Under the pieces are notes generated by a model. It was not told where the DNA came from and ran no database searches. It saw nothing but the letters and a program-made list of their open reading frames with translations. The translations under genes and the position numbers were made by a program. 39,357 bases of DNA from a gamma proteobacterium symbiont of Ctena orbiculata. Lineage in GTDB: Bacteria; Pseudomonadota; Gammaproteobacteria; Chromatiales; Chromatiaceae. Shown one piece after another: positions 27,845 through 35,625 of the stretch. Numbering within the stretch: the first letter of the stretch is position 1; the number at the start of each line of letters is the position of its first letter. The DNA lies in the NCBI GenBank assembly GCA_003094555.1, contig NATW01000101.1, positions 1 through 39,357 on the forward strand. The letters run 5' to 3'.

Positions 27845-28813
27845 TCAGGATTGCTTCTGACCATGCAGATTGTCGATCATTTCATGCAACTTCGCCGATA
27901 GCTCGGTGGGCTCGAATTTTGGTACATAGGCGTCGGCACCCACACCCTTGCCCAACGCCATGTTGGCATCCGCCGAGAGTGATGAATGCATGATTATGGG
28001 TATATCAGCGAAACGGGCATCTTCCTTGATCTTCTTGGTCAGCACATAGCCATCCATCTCGGGCATCTCCACATCGGTGAGGATGATCTGGATAAAATCG
28101 CTGGGTTTGTGATCGGTTGCTTCGGCCCGCTGAGCAATCTCTCTCAACTTATTCCAGGCCTCGGAGCCATTGGTGGTGCCGATATATTTGATGCCCATAT
28201 GCTCCATGGTGCGGATGATCTGATCACGGGCCACGGCCGAATCATCGGCAAACAGCAATGTGACATCACTATCTCCCACCTGCTGGATGCCATCGAATAG
28301 GTCTGCGCCCTGGCCGAATCCGGAGGTTTGGCTGAGGACCATCTCAACATCCATGATCATCACCAGCCGGCTATCCTTCAATTCTGTGACGGCGGTGACC
28401 AGACCACCATGTTGCTGTGCCATCATTGATGGTGGCACCTTGACATCTTCCCAGGCCAGGCGTTCGATGGTATCCACCGCATGCACCAGAAATCCCTGCA
28501 CATTCTTGTTGTACTCGGTGACAATCAGAATGCTTGGACGCTCTTCTGTCTGGATGCCGCAGAAATCGGGCAGATTGATCACAGGTATCATATTTCCACG
28601 CAGGCTGACCATTCCCTCTACTGATGGGGGCATATCCGGAGCATGGGTGATCTCCGGTACCAGCATCACTTCGCGCACCTTGAATACATTCACACCATAG
28701 GTCTCTTCACGGCCTGTTCTGACATCTTTACCCAGACTGAAAAGGAGGACCTCGAGGCGATTCGTACCCGCTAAGCGCGTGCGGTCATCTACAGATTTAA
28801 TAAAATTAGACAT
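27845..28813 (-). CDS. cheV: Chemotaxis protein CheV (CheW-REC fusion)
   Basis: CheV is an adaptor that couples receptors to CheA and is tuned by phosphorylation. The 322-residue protein has an N-terminal CheW-like domain (about 20-160, with TYGVNVFKVREVM, GMVSLRGNMIPVINLPDF and RLVMIMDVEMVL). A receiver domain (about 185-315) has DDSAVARDQI, phospho-acceptor Asp in IILTDVEMPEMDG and the switch Lys in AYVPKFEPTELS. The length matches the family. A candidate sigma-28 promoter lies about 86 bases upstream, fitting flagellar-chemotaxis control. No cheA or receptor gene is adjacent. Confidence 0.95.
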   Translation of the reverse strand: MSNFIKSVDDRTRLAGTNRLEVLLFSLGKDVRTGREETYGVNVFKVREVMLVPEITHAPDMPPSVEGMVSLRGNMIPVINLPDFCGIQTEERPSILIVTEYNKNVQGFLVHAVDTIERLAWEDVKVPPSMMAQQHGGLVTAVTELKDSRLVMIMDVEMVLSQTSGFGQGADLFDGIQQVGDSDVTLLFADDSAVARDQIIRTMEHMGIKYIGTTNGSEAWNKLREIAQRAEATDHKPSDFIQIILTDVEMPEMDGYVLTKKIKEDARFADIPIIMHSSLSADANMALGKGVGADAYVPKFEPTELSAKLHEMIDNLHGQKQS

Positions 28814-29132
28814 GTTTCTATTGCTCTGAAATAGAGGGTGTTTTCTAAGTTAGGAAGAGAGCCATCACTATGTTGATGCCCTTCTCCATATGCATTTTGT
28901 AGCGGTCGAATAGGAAAAAGCTTTAGCTGAGAGGCCTAAATCGGGCAGCAAATCCTGTTTCCGGCGCTGGAGAATGTGTGGTCGGGATATCCGGGATGCA
29001 ACAGGCGAGGGTTTTGGCCATATTTAGCATGATTCGTTAGACAGGAAAGCGCTAAATAACTGGAAAAAAAGTGACTTTTACACCAAGATCTGAGGGATCG
29101 GCATTCTGCGGGCTAAATAGAGGAGAATCGGT
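28814..29132. other. 319-base divergent intergenic region (cheV / DUF6394 operon)
   Basis: The region serves as promoter space for two divergent units. It holds the candidate sigma-28 promoter for cheV at 28899-28925. For the DUF6394 side I see only an AGGAGAATC ribosome site just before the GTG start and no convincing -35/-10 pair. No further gene fits in either strand. Confidence 0.5.
28899..28925 (-). promoter_or_regulatory. Candidate sigma-28 (FliA) promoter of cheV
   Basis: On the minus strand TAAAGCTT (7 of 8 to TAAAGTTT) is followed by exactly 11 bases and then ACCGCTAC (5 of 8 to GCCGATAA). Spacing is right and the downstream gene is a chemotaxis gene. The weak -10 box limits confidence. 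Confidence 0.5.
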
Positions 29133-29516
29133 GTGAATCCGGAGAAGGTGGTTTTTGGTTTTTTCATTGTACTTGCCTTGACCCTGAATTTTGGTTTTTT
29201 TGTGGGTGAACTGGACAATCCGGATCACCACCATGTGTATGAGCTATTTGCAGTCATCGTGGTCAACCTGATTGCTACCGTGCTCAAGTTCGGTGATCGC
29301 ACCCAGATGGGTGCTGTGTTGCTGGCCACCAGTCTTGTGGCCCTGTTGCAGCTATTTACTGCTGCCCTGGTATGGACGGTGGCCGTGCATGTTACCGAGA
29401 CGGGTCTGACCACGGTTACCATGGCCAGTATCGTCTCCCTATCCGGTGGTGCAATGCTGGCGAATGTGGTTTCCGTCGTGTTGTTGATCATCGAAACCGT
29501 GATGCTGCGCCGATAA
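29133..29516 (+). CDS. DUF6394-like membrane protein, channel-associated
   Basis: The 127-residue protein has four hydrophobic segments (about 7-25, 39-52, 60-85 and 98-122) with a short DNPDHHHVYEL loop after the first. It resembles the DUF6394 family, small membrane proteins encoded before NAD-binding potassium channels. It starts at GTG 29133 after AGGAGAATC at good spacing. The channel gene starts 29 bases after its stop, so the two are almost surely one operon. A subunit or regulator of the channel is the simplest guess. The family name is from memory. Confidence 0.75.
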   Translation: MNPEKVVFGFFIVLALTLNFGFFVGELDNPDHHHVYELFAVIVVNLIATVLKFGDRTQMGAVLLATSLVALLQLFTAALVWTVAVHVTETGLTTVTMASIVSLSGGAMLANVVSVVLLIIETVMLRR

Positions 29517-29545
29517 TCCCAGCCGGGCTTGGTGCTGTTGCATAC

Positions 29546-31249
29546 ATGAACAATATCTTCTTTCTGATCTTCAGGCGCATGCGGGCGCCGTTGCTGACCC
29601 TGGTCATGACCTATTCCATCGCTGTGCTGGGCCTGGTACTGATTCCCGGCAAGGATCCCGACGGCAATGTCTGGCACATGGACTTTTTTCATGCCTTCTA
29701 CTTTGTCAGTTTCATGTCCAGTACCATCGGCTTTGGGGAGATACCCTACACCTTCACGGCAGGGCAGCGATTGTGGGTCAGTTTTTCTATCTTCTTTACC
29801 GTTGTGGTATGGCTCTATTCCATAGGTACGGTGTTGGCATTGCTCAAGGATGAAACCTTTCAAAATGCTTTAACTGAGAGAAGATTTACTAAACAAATCA
29901 ATAGAATGCGTGAGGCATTTTATCTTGTTTGCGGGTATGGCCAGACCGGTGAGGCACTGGTCAAGGCATTGACCGATAGAAATCAGCATGCGGTGGTGAT
30001 CGATATTCTTGAAGATCGCGTGAATATGCTCAAGCTGGAAAATCTGCGTGAATATGTCCCCGGTCTCTGCGGTGATGCCAGTCTGCCAGCCCATCTCCTG
30101 GAAGCCGGCCTGAACCATCCACTGTGCGAGGGGGTGGTGGCCCTGACCAACGCCAACGAGGTCAATCTAAAGATCGCCATAACCGCAAAATTGTTACATC
30201 CCGAGATCGGGGTGATCTGTCGTGCCGACTCCCATGACGTGGAAAAAAATATGGCCTCCTTCGGCACCGATTTCATTATCGATCCGTTTGATGCCTTCGC
30301 CTTGCATCTGGCGACCGCTATCCAGGCGCCCTGTCTAAGCCTGTTGCAGGAATGGCTCTCCCTGGGGCGACGGGATATGCTCAATGATCCCGTCTATCCC
30401 CCCTCTAAGGGACTCTGGGTGATTTGTGGCTATGGCCGTTTCGGCAAGGCCGTTTATGAAAAGCTTGTGCGCGAGGGATTGGAGGTAATCGTGGTGGAAG
30501 CGGAACCCGACACGACGGGTATCCCGTCATCACCTTATATAAAGGGTCGCGGCACCGAGGCGGATACCCTGCAGCAAGCGGAGATAGAGCGGGCCGTCGG
30601 TCTGGTGGCGGGCACCGATAACGATGCCAACAATCTCTCCATCATCATGACTGCACGGGCCATGAATAGCGATCTGTTCGTGATTCTACGCCAGAATCTC
30701 AAACACAACGATGCGGTAATAGCAGCCGTCGGGGCAGACATGGTGATGCTTCCCAGCGATATCATTGCCAACCGCATTCGGGTATTGTTGGGTGCTCCGA
30801 TGCAGCATCAGTTCGTGAAGCTTGTGTTACACCAGGATGATGAGTGGGCCTGTCAGCTGATCAGCAGGATATCCGCCCTGGTGACCCACCACGCACCGGA
30901 GGTGTGGGAGGTGGTTTTTTCGGAGTACGATTCCCATGCGGTGTGTGCCCATGTTCAACGGGGGAACCATCTGACCCTGGGGGATCTGATGACGGATCCC
31001 CGGGATAGAGACAGTCAACTGTCCTGTATTCCCCTGATGCTCTATCGCCATAATGACTACTTATTGCTACCTGAAATGGACCTCAAGGTGCAAAAGGATG
31101 ACCATTTACTCTTTTGCGGATCTGTTTACGCCAAAAACCGTATGGACTGGACCCTGCAAAATGAAAACGCCCTGAACTATATTTTAACCGGGGAGGCCAG
31201 ACCGGAGGGTTGGGTCTGGCGGCGCTTGAGAAAAAGAGAGGTACTATGA
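29546..31249 (+). CDS. Two-TM potassium channel with twin RCK/TrkA domains
   Basis: The 567-residue protein has a first span (about 16-33), a pore loop with the selectivity filter TIGFG at 60-64, and a second span (about 76-100), then two RCK units. Each RCK starts with a nucleotide-binding motif: YLVCGYGQTGEALV at about 127 and WVICGYGRFGKAVY near 335. Such channels gate on nucleotides or ions and move K+ across the inner membrane. I set the start at ATG 29546 because the open frame reaching back to 29372 runs through the preceding gene in another frame. The stop overlaps the hemerythrin start by four bases (ATGA), giving strong translational coupling. Confidence 0.9.
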   Translation: MNNIFFLIFRRMRAPLLTLVMTYSIAVLGLVLIPGKDPDGNVWHMDFFHAFYFVSFMSSTIGFGEIPYTFTAGQRLWVSFSIFFTVVVWLYSIGTVLALLKDETFQNALTERRFTKQINRMREAFYLVCGYGQTGEALVKALTDRNQHAVVIDILEDRVNMLKLENLREYVPGLCGDASLPAHLLEAGLNHPLCEGVVALTNANEVNLKIAITAKLLHPEIGVICRADSHDVEKNMASFGTDFIIDPFDAFALHLATAIQAPCLSLLQEWLSLGRRDMLNDPVYPPSKGLWVICGYGRFGKAVYEKLVREGLEVIVVEAEPDTTGIPSSPYIKGRGTEADTLQQAEIERAVGLVAGTDNDANNLSIIMTARAMNSDLFVILRQNLKHNDAVIAAVGADMVMLPSDIIANRIRVLLGAPMQHQFVKLVLHQDDEWACQLISRISALVTHHAPEVWEVVFSEYDSHAVCAHVQRGNHLTLGDLMTDPRDRDSQLSCIPLMLYRHNDYLLLPEMDLKVQKDDHLLFCGSVYAKNRMDWTLQNENALNYILTGEARPEGWVWRRLRKREVL

Positions 31250-31803
31250 GACCGCTACTGGAAAAACTCCATAAAGACCATATCAATCTGGCTCGCCTGC
31301 TCGATCTGATGAGTAGCGAATTGGATGCCCTGAATGCCGGACATGAAGCAAACTTCGATCTCAAGATCGAAATGCTGGACTACGTCGAGCACTATGCCGA
31401 ACAATCGCACCATCCCACCGAAGATCAGATCAATAAGGTTGCATTTCGCAAGAAATCGATGCAACAGCACAAGGCGCTCTACGAACGGATATGCAAGGAG
31501 CATGTGGAGCTGATTGGATTGGCGCGCAACTACAGAAAGACCCTGGAGGGGGCCATGCAGGGTGAGGTGCTGCTGAGAGAGGAGGTAGAGACACGGGGCA
31601 GGGAGTTTGTCGCCTTGCAGCGTCAACATATCGACCTGGAGGAGCATGAGGTCTTTCCTCTGCTGGAAAAAGTGCTCAACGACAAGGATTGGCAGAAACT
31701 GGAGCAGGAGATTTCCCATGGAGAGGATCCCCTGTTTCACCGCCAGGACTTCAATCGCTTTCGCAGTCTTATCGACTATCTGAAGGCGCACGAAAACGAA
31801 TAG
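31246..31803 (+). CDS. Hemerythrin-like HHE-domain protein
   Basis: The 185-residue protein has the hemerythrin diiron-ligand spacing: H-x-x-H in LHKDHINL, HYAEQSHHPTED, MQQHKALYERICKEH, and the C-terminal QRQHIDLEEHEVFPLLE with the H...E-x-x-E/H pattern. Hemerythrins of this class bind oxygen or nitric oxide, or sense redox state. The start is ATG 31246, preceded by AGAGAGG at ideal spacing and overlapping the channel stop by four bases. The longer frame from 31210 would intrude into the channel gene and is rejected. Coupling to a K+ channel suggests that it senses or protects in relation to that channel. This is inference. Confidence 0.9.
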   Translation: MRPLLEKLHKDHINLARLLDLMSSELDALNAGHEANFDLKIEMLDYVEHYAEQSHHPTEDQINKVAFRKKSMQQHKALYERICKEHVELIGLARNYRKTLEGAMQGEVLLREEVETRGREFVALQRQHIDLEEHEVFPLLEKVLNDKDWQKLEQEISHGEDPLFHRQDFNRFRSLIDYLKAHENE

Positions 31804-31883
31804 CATCTGACTCAGAACTACCTTCAATATCCCTCTTCAATACAGAATTTACCTAGTTCTTGTCCATAACAATGGGTCTGAAG

Positions 31884-31902
31884 GGTGGGGTCCAGCCCCA
31901 CC
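31884..31902. repeat. GGTGGGG/CCCCACC hairpin repeat
   Basis: GGTGGGG and CCCCACC arms surround a 5-base TCCAG loop. It is the same type of unit as at 39048-39066 and inside 23054-23139. It lies 81 bases after the hemerythrin gene and may help end its transcript. Confidence 0.6.
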
Positions 31903-31960
31903 AGTCATGGCTGAATCGGTGCTTCCGCAACCAATTTAAGCAATCAGGTGAGTGCCAGGT

Positions 31961-31987
31961 TAAGGATAGATATCGACTGGCCGATAA
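31961..31987 (+). promoter_or_regulatory. Sigma-28 (FliA) promoter of motY
   Basis: An exact GCCGATAA -10 box (31980-31987) is preceded, at exactly 11 bases, by TAAGGATA (5 of 8 to TAAAGTTT). It lies 31 bases before the motY ATG. A perfect -10 box, right spacing and a flagellar gene downstream make this a good call. Confidence 0.7.
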
Positions 31988-32018
31988 GCTCTCAAGAGTC
32001 GTTGGTTATTAAGTCGAT

Positions 32019-32936
32019 ATGGTTATGATGCTTTCGGATTACCGGCAAAACATCTCCCTGTTCACTACGCTCATAAAGCGCCTGCTGGTAGTTGCTATGC
32101 TCATACCTGCCAGTCTCAATGGCGCTGCACTGGAGGACCAGCTCTACATGGCGGGCATCCATGAGTCTGTTTGGGTGTTTTCCGGATCGGGTTACAGCTG
32201 TGAACTGAAACATGAGATACCCCAGTTCGGTGAGGCCCGATTCAGGCGCATCGCGGGTGAGCATCTGCATTTTTTCATCGATAGCTTCCAGCCCGTGCCA
32301 GAGTCTGTGGAGGGGTTTGTAAGAGAGCTCTCCCCTGCCTGGGAACATACCCCGCCGGATACCTTGCAGCAGAGCATATTGATACAAACCGGGATGCGCC
32401 CCATGGCGTTAAAGCGGAAGCAGGCCGGGTGGCTGCTGACCTCCTTGACCAAGGGGCAGATCGGCAGCTTTTCATTTGCCGATTGGGATGACAATCGCAG
32501 ACAGGTCAGGGTGCAGTTGTCACCGGTGAATTTTCAAAAACCCTATCGGGAATTCAAGCGCTGTCTACGTCAACTGCCGGCGAGTGGGGGATTTGCCGGT
32601 TTGCAGCACTCGACGGTTCATTTCGCCCTGGATGTGGACACCCTCGATAGCAAAGAAGCGCAGCGGCTTGCCCAGTTGGCCGCCTATGTTGTGGCCGATG
32701 AGAAGATCAAGCGTATCACCATCGAGGGGCACGCGGACGATCAAGGTTCAACCAGCTACAACAAGCGCCTTTCGGCCAGACGCGCGGCAGGTGTCTACAA
32801 ATATCTCTCCGGCAAGGGGATCAAGGGAGGGATGATGAGCCAAAGGCACTACGGTGAGTCACGACCCAAGATAGCAAAACGCACTGAGCGCGCCAGGGCG
32901 GCCAACCGACGGGTTGAAATCAAGTTACAGCGATAG
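32019..32936 (+). CDS. motY: Flagellar motor protein MotY (OmpA-family, T-ring)
   Basis: MotY forms part of the T ring that holds stator units of polar flagella. The 305-residue protein has a hydrophobic signal segment (about 18-38), an N-terminal MotY domain with the diagnostic YSCELKHEIPQFGEARFRR, FSFADWD and LSPVNFQKPYREFKRCL strings, and a C-terminal OmpA peptidoglycan-binding domain (about 195-305). The OmpA domain shows TIEGHADDQGSTSYNKRLSARRAAGVYKYL and ANRRVEIKL. The two Cys match those of Vibrio MotY. ATG 32019 is used, but 32025 and 32028 are also possible. The sigma-28 promoter just upstream supports a flagellar role. Confidence 0.9.
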   Translation: MVMMLSDYRQNISLFTTLIKRLLVVAMLIPASLNGAALEDQLYMAGIHESVWVFSGSGYSCELKHEIPQFGEARFRRIAGEHLHFFIDSFQPVPESVEGFVRELSPAWEHTPPDTLQQSILIQTGMRPMALKRKQAGWLLTSLTKGQIGSFSFADWDDNRRQVRVQLSPVNFQKPYREFKRCLRQLPASGGFAGLQHSTVHFALDVDTLDSKEAQRLAQLAAYVVADEKIKRITIEGHADDQGSTSYNKRLSARRAAGVYKYLSGKGIKGGMMSQRHYGESRPKIAKRTERARAANRRVEIKLQR

Positions 32937-33035
32937 ATCCAGCCAAAGTCATCCATCTCAGGCAAAATACCCTTAAGCCATAGTCCCTGATCCCTCTGCT
33001 TCATGGAAGCATGCCGTGGTATGCTTTGACGCATC

Positions 33036-34409
33036 ATGGATAGTCAACCCATATCAGATGCTGATGCAGGCCGATTGACATGGTTTGAAAAAACCTGGCA
33101 GGGTTTCTGTCGGCTCGTGGTCAGGGTGTTTTATCGTCGATTCGAGGTTGTGGGCAGGGAAAGCCTGCCAATGGGGCAGGGTACAATCCTATGTGCCAAT
33201 CATGTCAATGCCCTGGCGGATGCGGTGGTACTTCAGGCGGCCACCACAAAGGCGATTCGGCCACTGGCGCGCAGCGGCCTGTTCGATAATCCCGTGCTCA
33301 AGCCTATCCTGGGTTTGATCGGTGCGGTCCCTATCTACCGGCGCGGTGATCCGGGGGCTGATGTCAGCAACAACAAAGATACTTTTTCACGCTGTTATGA
33401 ACTGCTCGCCGAAGGAGAGACCCTGATCATATTCCCCGAGGGTCAGAGTCATGACGTGCCCCGCCTGATGACACTGAAGACCGGCGCCGCACGTCTGGCC
33501 ATTGAGACGACCAAGGTAACAGGCAAACAGCCGGCGCTTATCCCGGTGGGACTGACCTTTCCCGAGAAGGGCCAGTTCCGCAGTTCAGTGTTGGTGCAAT
33601 TCGGCAAACCGATTGAGTTCGCCCACTCTGGAGAGGAGACGGATGAACATCGTGTAATCGAATTGACCGAACGGATTCGTAAAGGACTGGAAGCCTTGAC
33701 ACTGAATGCCGAGAGTTGGGAGGAGGTCAACCTGATTACAAGGCTGGAGCGATTTTTCGCCTTTCGTCACGGCAAGTATCGGCAGCGCAACCTGCAACAA
33801 CGCCTGCGCGCCCAGCAACGCCTGATTGATGCGCAACGCCTGTTGAGAGAGTACGAACCCGATCGGGTGCGGGCATTGATGATCCAATTGAAGCAGTTTG
33901 AGAAGATCTGCCGTTACTGCGGGGTGAAGGATTACCAGCTTAATATCGAGTACAAACCAACCCTGATCGTGCTCTATATTCTGCGTGCGATCTGGATGTC
34001 CCTGGTGGTCTTTCCCGTGGTTATGTGGGGTGTGATCAACAGCTATCTTCCCTATCAATTGACTAAACGGCTGGCAGACAATTTTGCCAAGGGGACGAAT
34101 CAGTCAGACACCGCCAACATGGTCTTGGGACTGCTCTTTTTCAGCATCTTCTGGTTGTTGCAGAGCTATCTGGTTTATCACTATTTCGGTTTGATGTGGA
34201 TGACTCTGTATATTCTCACTCTCATAGCCAGCAGTGTGGTCGCTCTCCTGGTGCGTGGTGAGTTGCGGCGAATCCGCGAGAATGCCCGGGTGTTCCTGCT
34301 GTTTCTGCGTCGACGTGACCTCAAGACCTATCTGCGACAGAAGCGTCAGGAGCTGGAACAGGAGTTGGCGCGCATGGTTCGCATCGCCAATCGTCTCTCC
34401 CATCACTGA
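33036..34409 (+). CDS. PlsC-type 1-acyl-glycerol-3-phosphate acyltransferase-like membrane protein
   Basis: The 457-residue protein has a PlsC/LPLAT domain (about 30-260). Motif I is NHVNALAD, with His56 and Asp62 five residues apart rather than four, as in the yeast Gat/SCT group. Motif III is the FPEGQSHD stretch, with VPIYRRGD upstream and a P-x-G-x-x-F motif IV near residue 170. Residues about 300-420 hold membrane spans (TLIVLYILRAIWMSLVVFPVVMW and the SIFWLLQSYLVYHY region), followed by a basic coiled C-terminus. It probably acylates glycerophospholipid precursors at the inner membrane. The acceptor is unknown. The lipase gene follows 17 bases later. Confidence 0.88.
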   Translation: MDSQPISDADAGRLTWFEKTWQGFCRLVVRVFYRRFEVVGRESLPMGQGTILCANHVNALADAVVLQAATTKAIRPLARSGLFDNPVLKPILGLIGAVPIYRRGDPGADVSNNKDTFSRCYELLAEGETLIIFPEGQSHDVPRLMTLKTGAARLAIETTKVTGKQPALIPVGLTFPEKGQFRSSVLVQFGKPIEFAHSGEETDEHRVIELTERIRKGLEALTLNAESWEEVNLITRLERFFAFRHGKYRQRNLQQRLRAQQRLIDAQRLLREYEPDRVRALMIQLKQFEKICRYCGVKDYQLNIEYKPTLIVLYILRAIWMSLVVFPVVMWGVINSYLPYQLTKRLADNFAKGTNQSDTANMVLGLLFFSIFWLLQSYLVYHYFGLMWMTLYILTLIASSVVALLVRGELRRIRENARVFLLFLRRRDLKTYLRQKRQELEQELARMVRIANRLSHH

Positions 34410-34426
34410 AGCCCGGTTTTTATCTC

Positions 34427-35173
34427 ATGAAATTTGCGATCCATATGATTCTGTACTCTATGCTTTTGCCGACCCTGTCCCTGGCGGCGCAATCGGAGTG
34501 CGTGATTCTGTTGCATGGCATGGGGCGCACCGCCTTTTCCATGGGTGCGATCGAAGTGTCATTGGCGAAGCAGCATTATCATGTGTGGAATAAGAGCTAT
34601 CCCGGTCTGAGCCAAAGTGTGGAGGAGCTATCCGCTCCCGCCATCGAGGCAGGCCTGGACTACTGTCGCAGCAAACAGGCGCAAGGCATCCATTTTGTCA
34701 CCCACTCCCTGGGGGGCATACTTGTCAGATACTATCTGCAGGACCACTCCATAACCGGCCTTGGCCGGATCATCATGTTGGCGCCACCCAACCGGGGCAG
34801 CGAGGTGGCCGACGAAATGAAGGATGGATTTTTCTACCAGACCATTATGGGACCTGCCGCTCAAGAGCTGGGTACAGATGCGAACAGCCTGCCCAACAGA
34901 CTAAAGCCCATCGCCGGTGAGATCGGGATTATCGCGGGCAGGACCGACGGCGAGCCCTGGTTTCTACCCGGGATACCCGGCGAGGATGACGGCAAGGTTG
35001 CGGTGGAGCGCACCAAGCTTGCCGAGATGAAGGACTTTCTGCTGGTGAACGTGGGGCATACCTTCATCATGGATGATGATGAAGTAATCCGCCAGATAGC
35101 CTATTTCCTGAAACATGGTGTGTTTGACCAGTCAAGGCTGTTGCAGGGCGATGATGGCAATTTAAAGAAATGA
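34427..35173 (+). CDS. Secreted alpha/beta-hydrolase (esterase/lipase family)
   Basis: The 248-residue protein has a signal peptide (MKFAIHMILYSMLLPTLSLA). A lipase-like alpha/beta-hydrolase fold follows: the oxyanion region VILLHGMGRT, the nucleophile elbow VTHSLGGIL with Ser94, an acidic residue in GEDDGKVAVE, and His211 in VNVGHTFIM. Its substrate, probably an ester or a membrane lipid, is not clear. It starts 17 bases after the acyltransferase, so the pair may act in lipid remodelling. The TGA stop ends at 35173, directly next to the CCA end of the convergent tRNA-Val gene. Confidence 0.85.
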   Translation: MKFAIHMILYSMLLPTLSLAAQSECVILLHGMGRTAFSMGAIEVSLAKQHYHVWNKSYPGLSQSVEELSAPAIEAGLDYCRSKQAQGIHFVTHSLGGILVRYYLQDHSITGLGRIIMLAPPNRGSEVADEMKDGFFYQTIMGPAAQELGTDANSLPNRLKPIAGEIGIIAGRTDGEPWFLPGIPGEDDGKVAVERTKLAEMKDFLLVNVGHTFIMDDDEVIRQIAYFLKHGVFDQSRLLQGDDGNLKK

Positions 35174-35249
35174 TGGTGGGCGCAACAGGGATCGAACCTG
35201 TGACCTCTGCAATGTGACTGCAGCGCTCTCCCAGCTGAGCTATGCGCCC
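35174..35249 (-). tRNA. tRNA-Val (anticodon CAC)
   Basis: The minus strand gives a full 76-nt cloverleaf. The acceptor stem is GGGCGCA/TGCGCCC, the D arm GCTC/GAGC, the anticodon stem CTGCA/TGCAG with loop GTCACAT, the T arm ACAGG/CCTGT, and the CCA is encoded. The anticodon CAC reads GUG. In E. coli the valUXY tRNA genes also adjoin gltX. Confidence 0.97.
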
Positions 35250-35267
35250 GATAATGGCGAGATGGGC

Positions 35268-35296
35268 ATTCTAAAGAGCTAATCGAAGTGGGTCAA
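35268..35296 (-). promoter_or_regulatory. Sigma-70 promoter of tRNA-Val
   Basis: On the minus strand TTGACC and TAGAAT are separated by exactly 17 bases, with the -10 box ending 19 bases before the tRNA 5' end. The GC-rich stretch after the -10 box is of the kind seen in stringently controlled stable-RNA promoters. Confidence 0.7.
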
Positions 35297-35317
35297 ACGA
35301 GTGTTTTACTTACCCCC

Positions 35318-35423
35318 GGCGGCTGACGGTTGTCTTTCTCCGTCGCCCCGAAAGCACGTCCATGTGCTGACGGGGCTAGCGCGGCATCCCTGCCGCTACT
35401 ACGAAAGACAACCGTCAGCCGCC
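35318..35423. repeat. 106-bp structured repeat, copy 1
   Basis: Outer arms of 21 bases (35318-35338 and 35403-35423) are perfect inverted complements beginning GGCGGCTGACGG. Inside are two hairpins: GCCCCG/CGGGGC with AGCAC/GTGCT above it, and GCGGCA/TGCCGC around a TCCC loop. Copy 2 at 38884-38989 has the same length and plan. TACC follows the right arm and also precedes the left arm by a few C residues in both copies, so it is part of the element rather than a target duplication. Confidence 0.85.
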
Positions 35424-35535
35424 TACCAACGTTCATATGGTTCCCCACGGACATTTTTTGAGGGATAGTAACAATTACCCGGATCACCATAAATGAATGC
35501 GAAATTTACTTCATCACATGGTGGATTTGCGTTAA

Positions 35536-35562
35536 TTCGCGGTGATTTGCGACCATTTGCGG
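35536..35562 (+). repeat. Dispersed TTTGCGG-type repeat, copy B
   Basis: The unit runs from TTCGCGGTGATTTGCG to CATTTGCGG, 64 bases before the gltX start. It differs from copies A and C at only a few bases. Confidence 0.7.
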
Positions 35563-35625
35563 CTTTCGAATCATACCGCGTCTGTTAGAATCGCGGTTTT
35601 GCAATAACCGGATTTCAGCCTGACC

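Larger units (their letters stand above)
35250..35625. other. 376-base intergenic region, tRNA-Val to gltX
   Basis: It holds the tRNA-Val promoter, the 106-bp structured repeat, one TTTGCGG-type repeat and a TAGAAT box (35586-35591) that could be the -10 of gltX with a poor -35. No gene fits. Confidence 0.6.

Noticed and set aside
29494-29516. GCCGATAA (29509-29516) as a sigma-28 -10 box for the channel gene
   Set aside because: The sequence 11 bases upstream has almost no likeness to TAAAGTTT, and the box is inside the DUF6394 coding end.
29372-29545. Longer N-terminus for the potassium channel
   Set aside because: The extra codons overlap the DUF6394 gene in another frame and add no channel-like sequence. 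ATG 29546 begins directly before the first membrane span.
29225-29863. 212-codon minus-strand open frame opposite the DUF6394 and channel genes
   Set aside because: It spans two clear plus-strand genes and has no recognisable domain.
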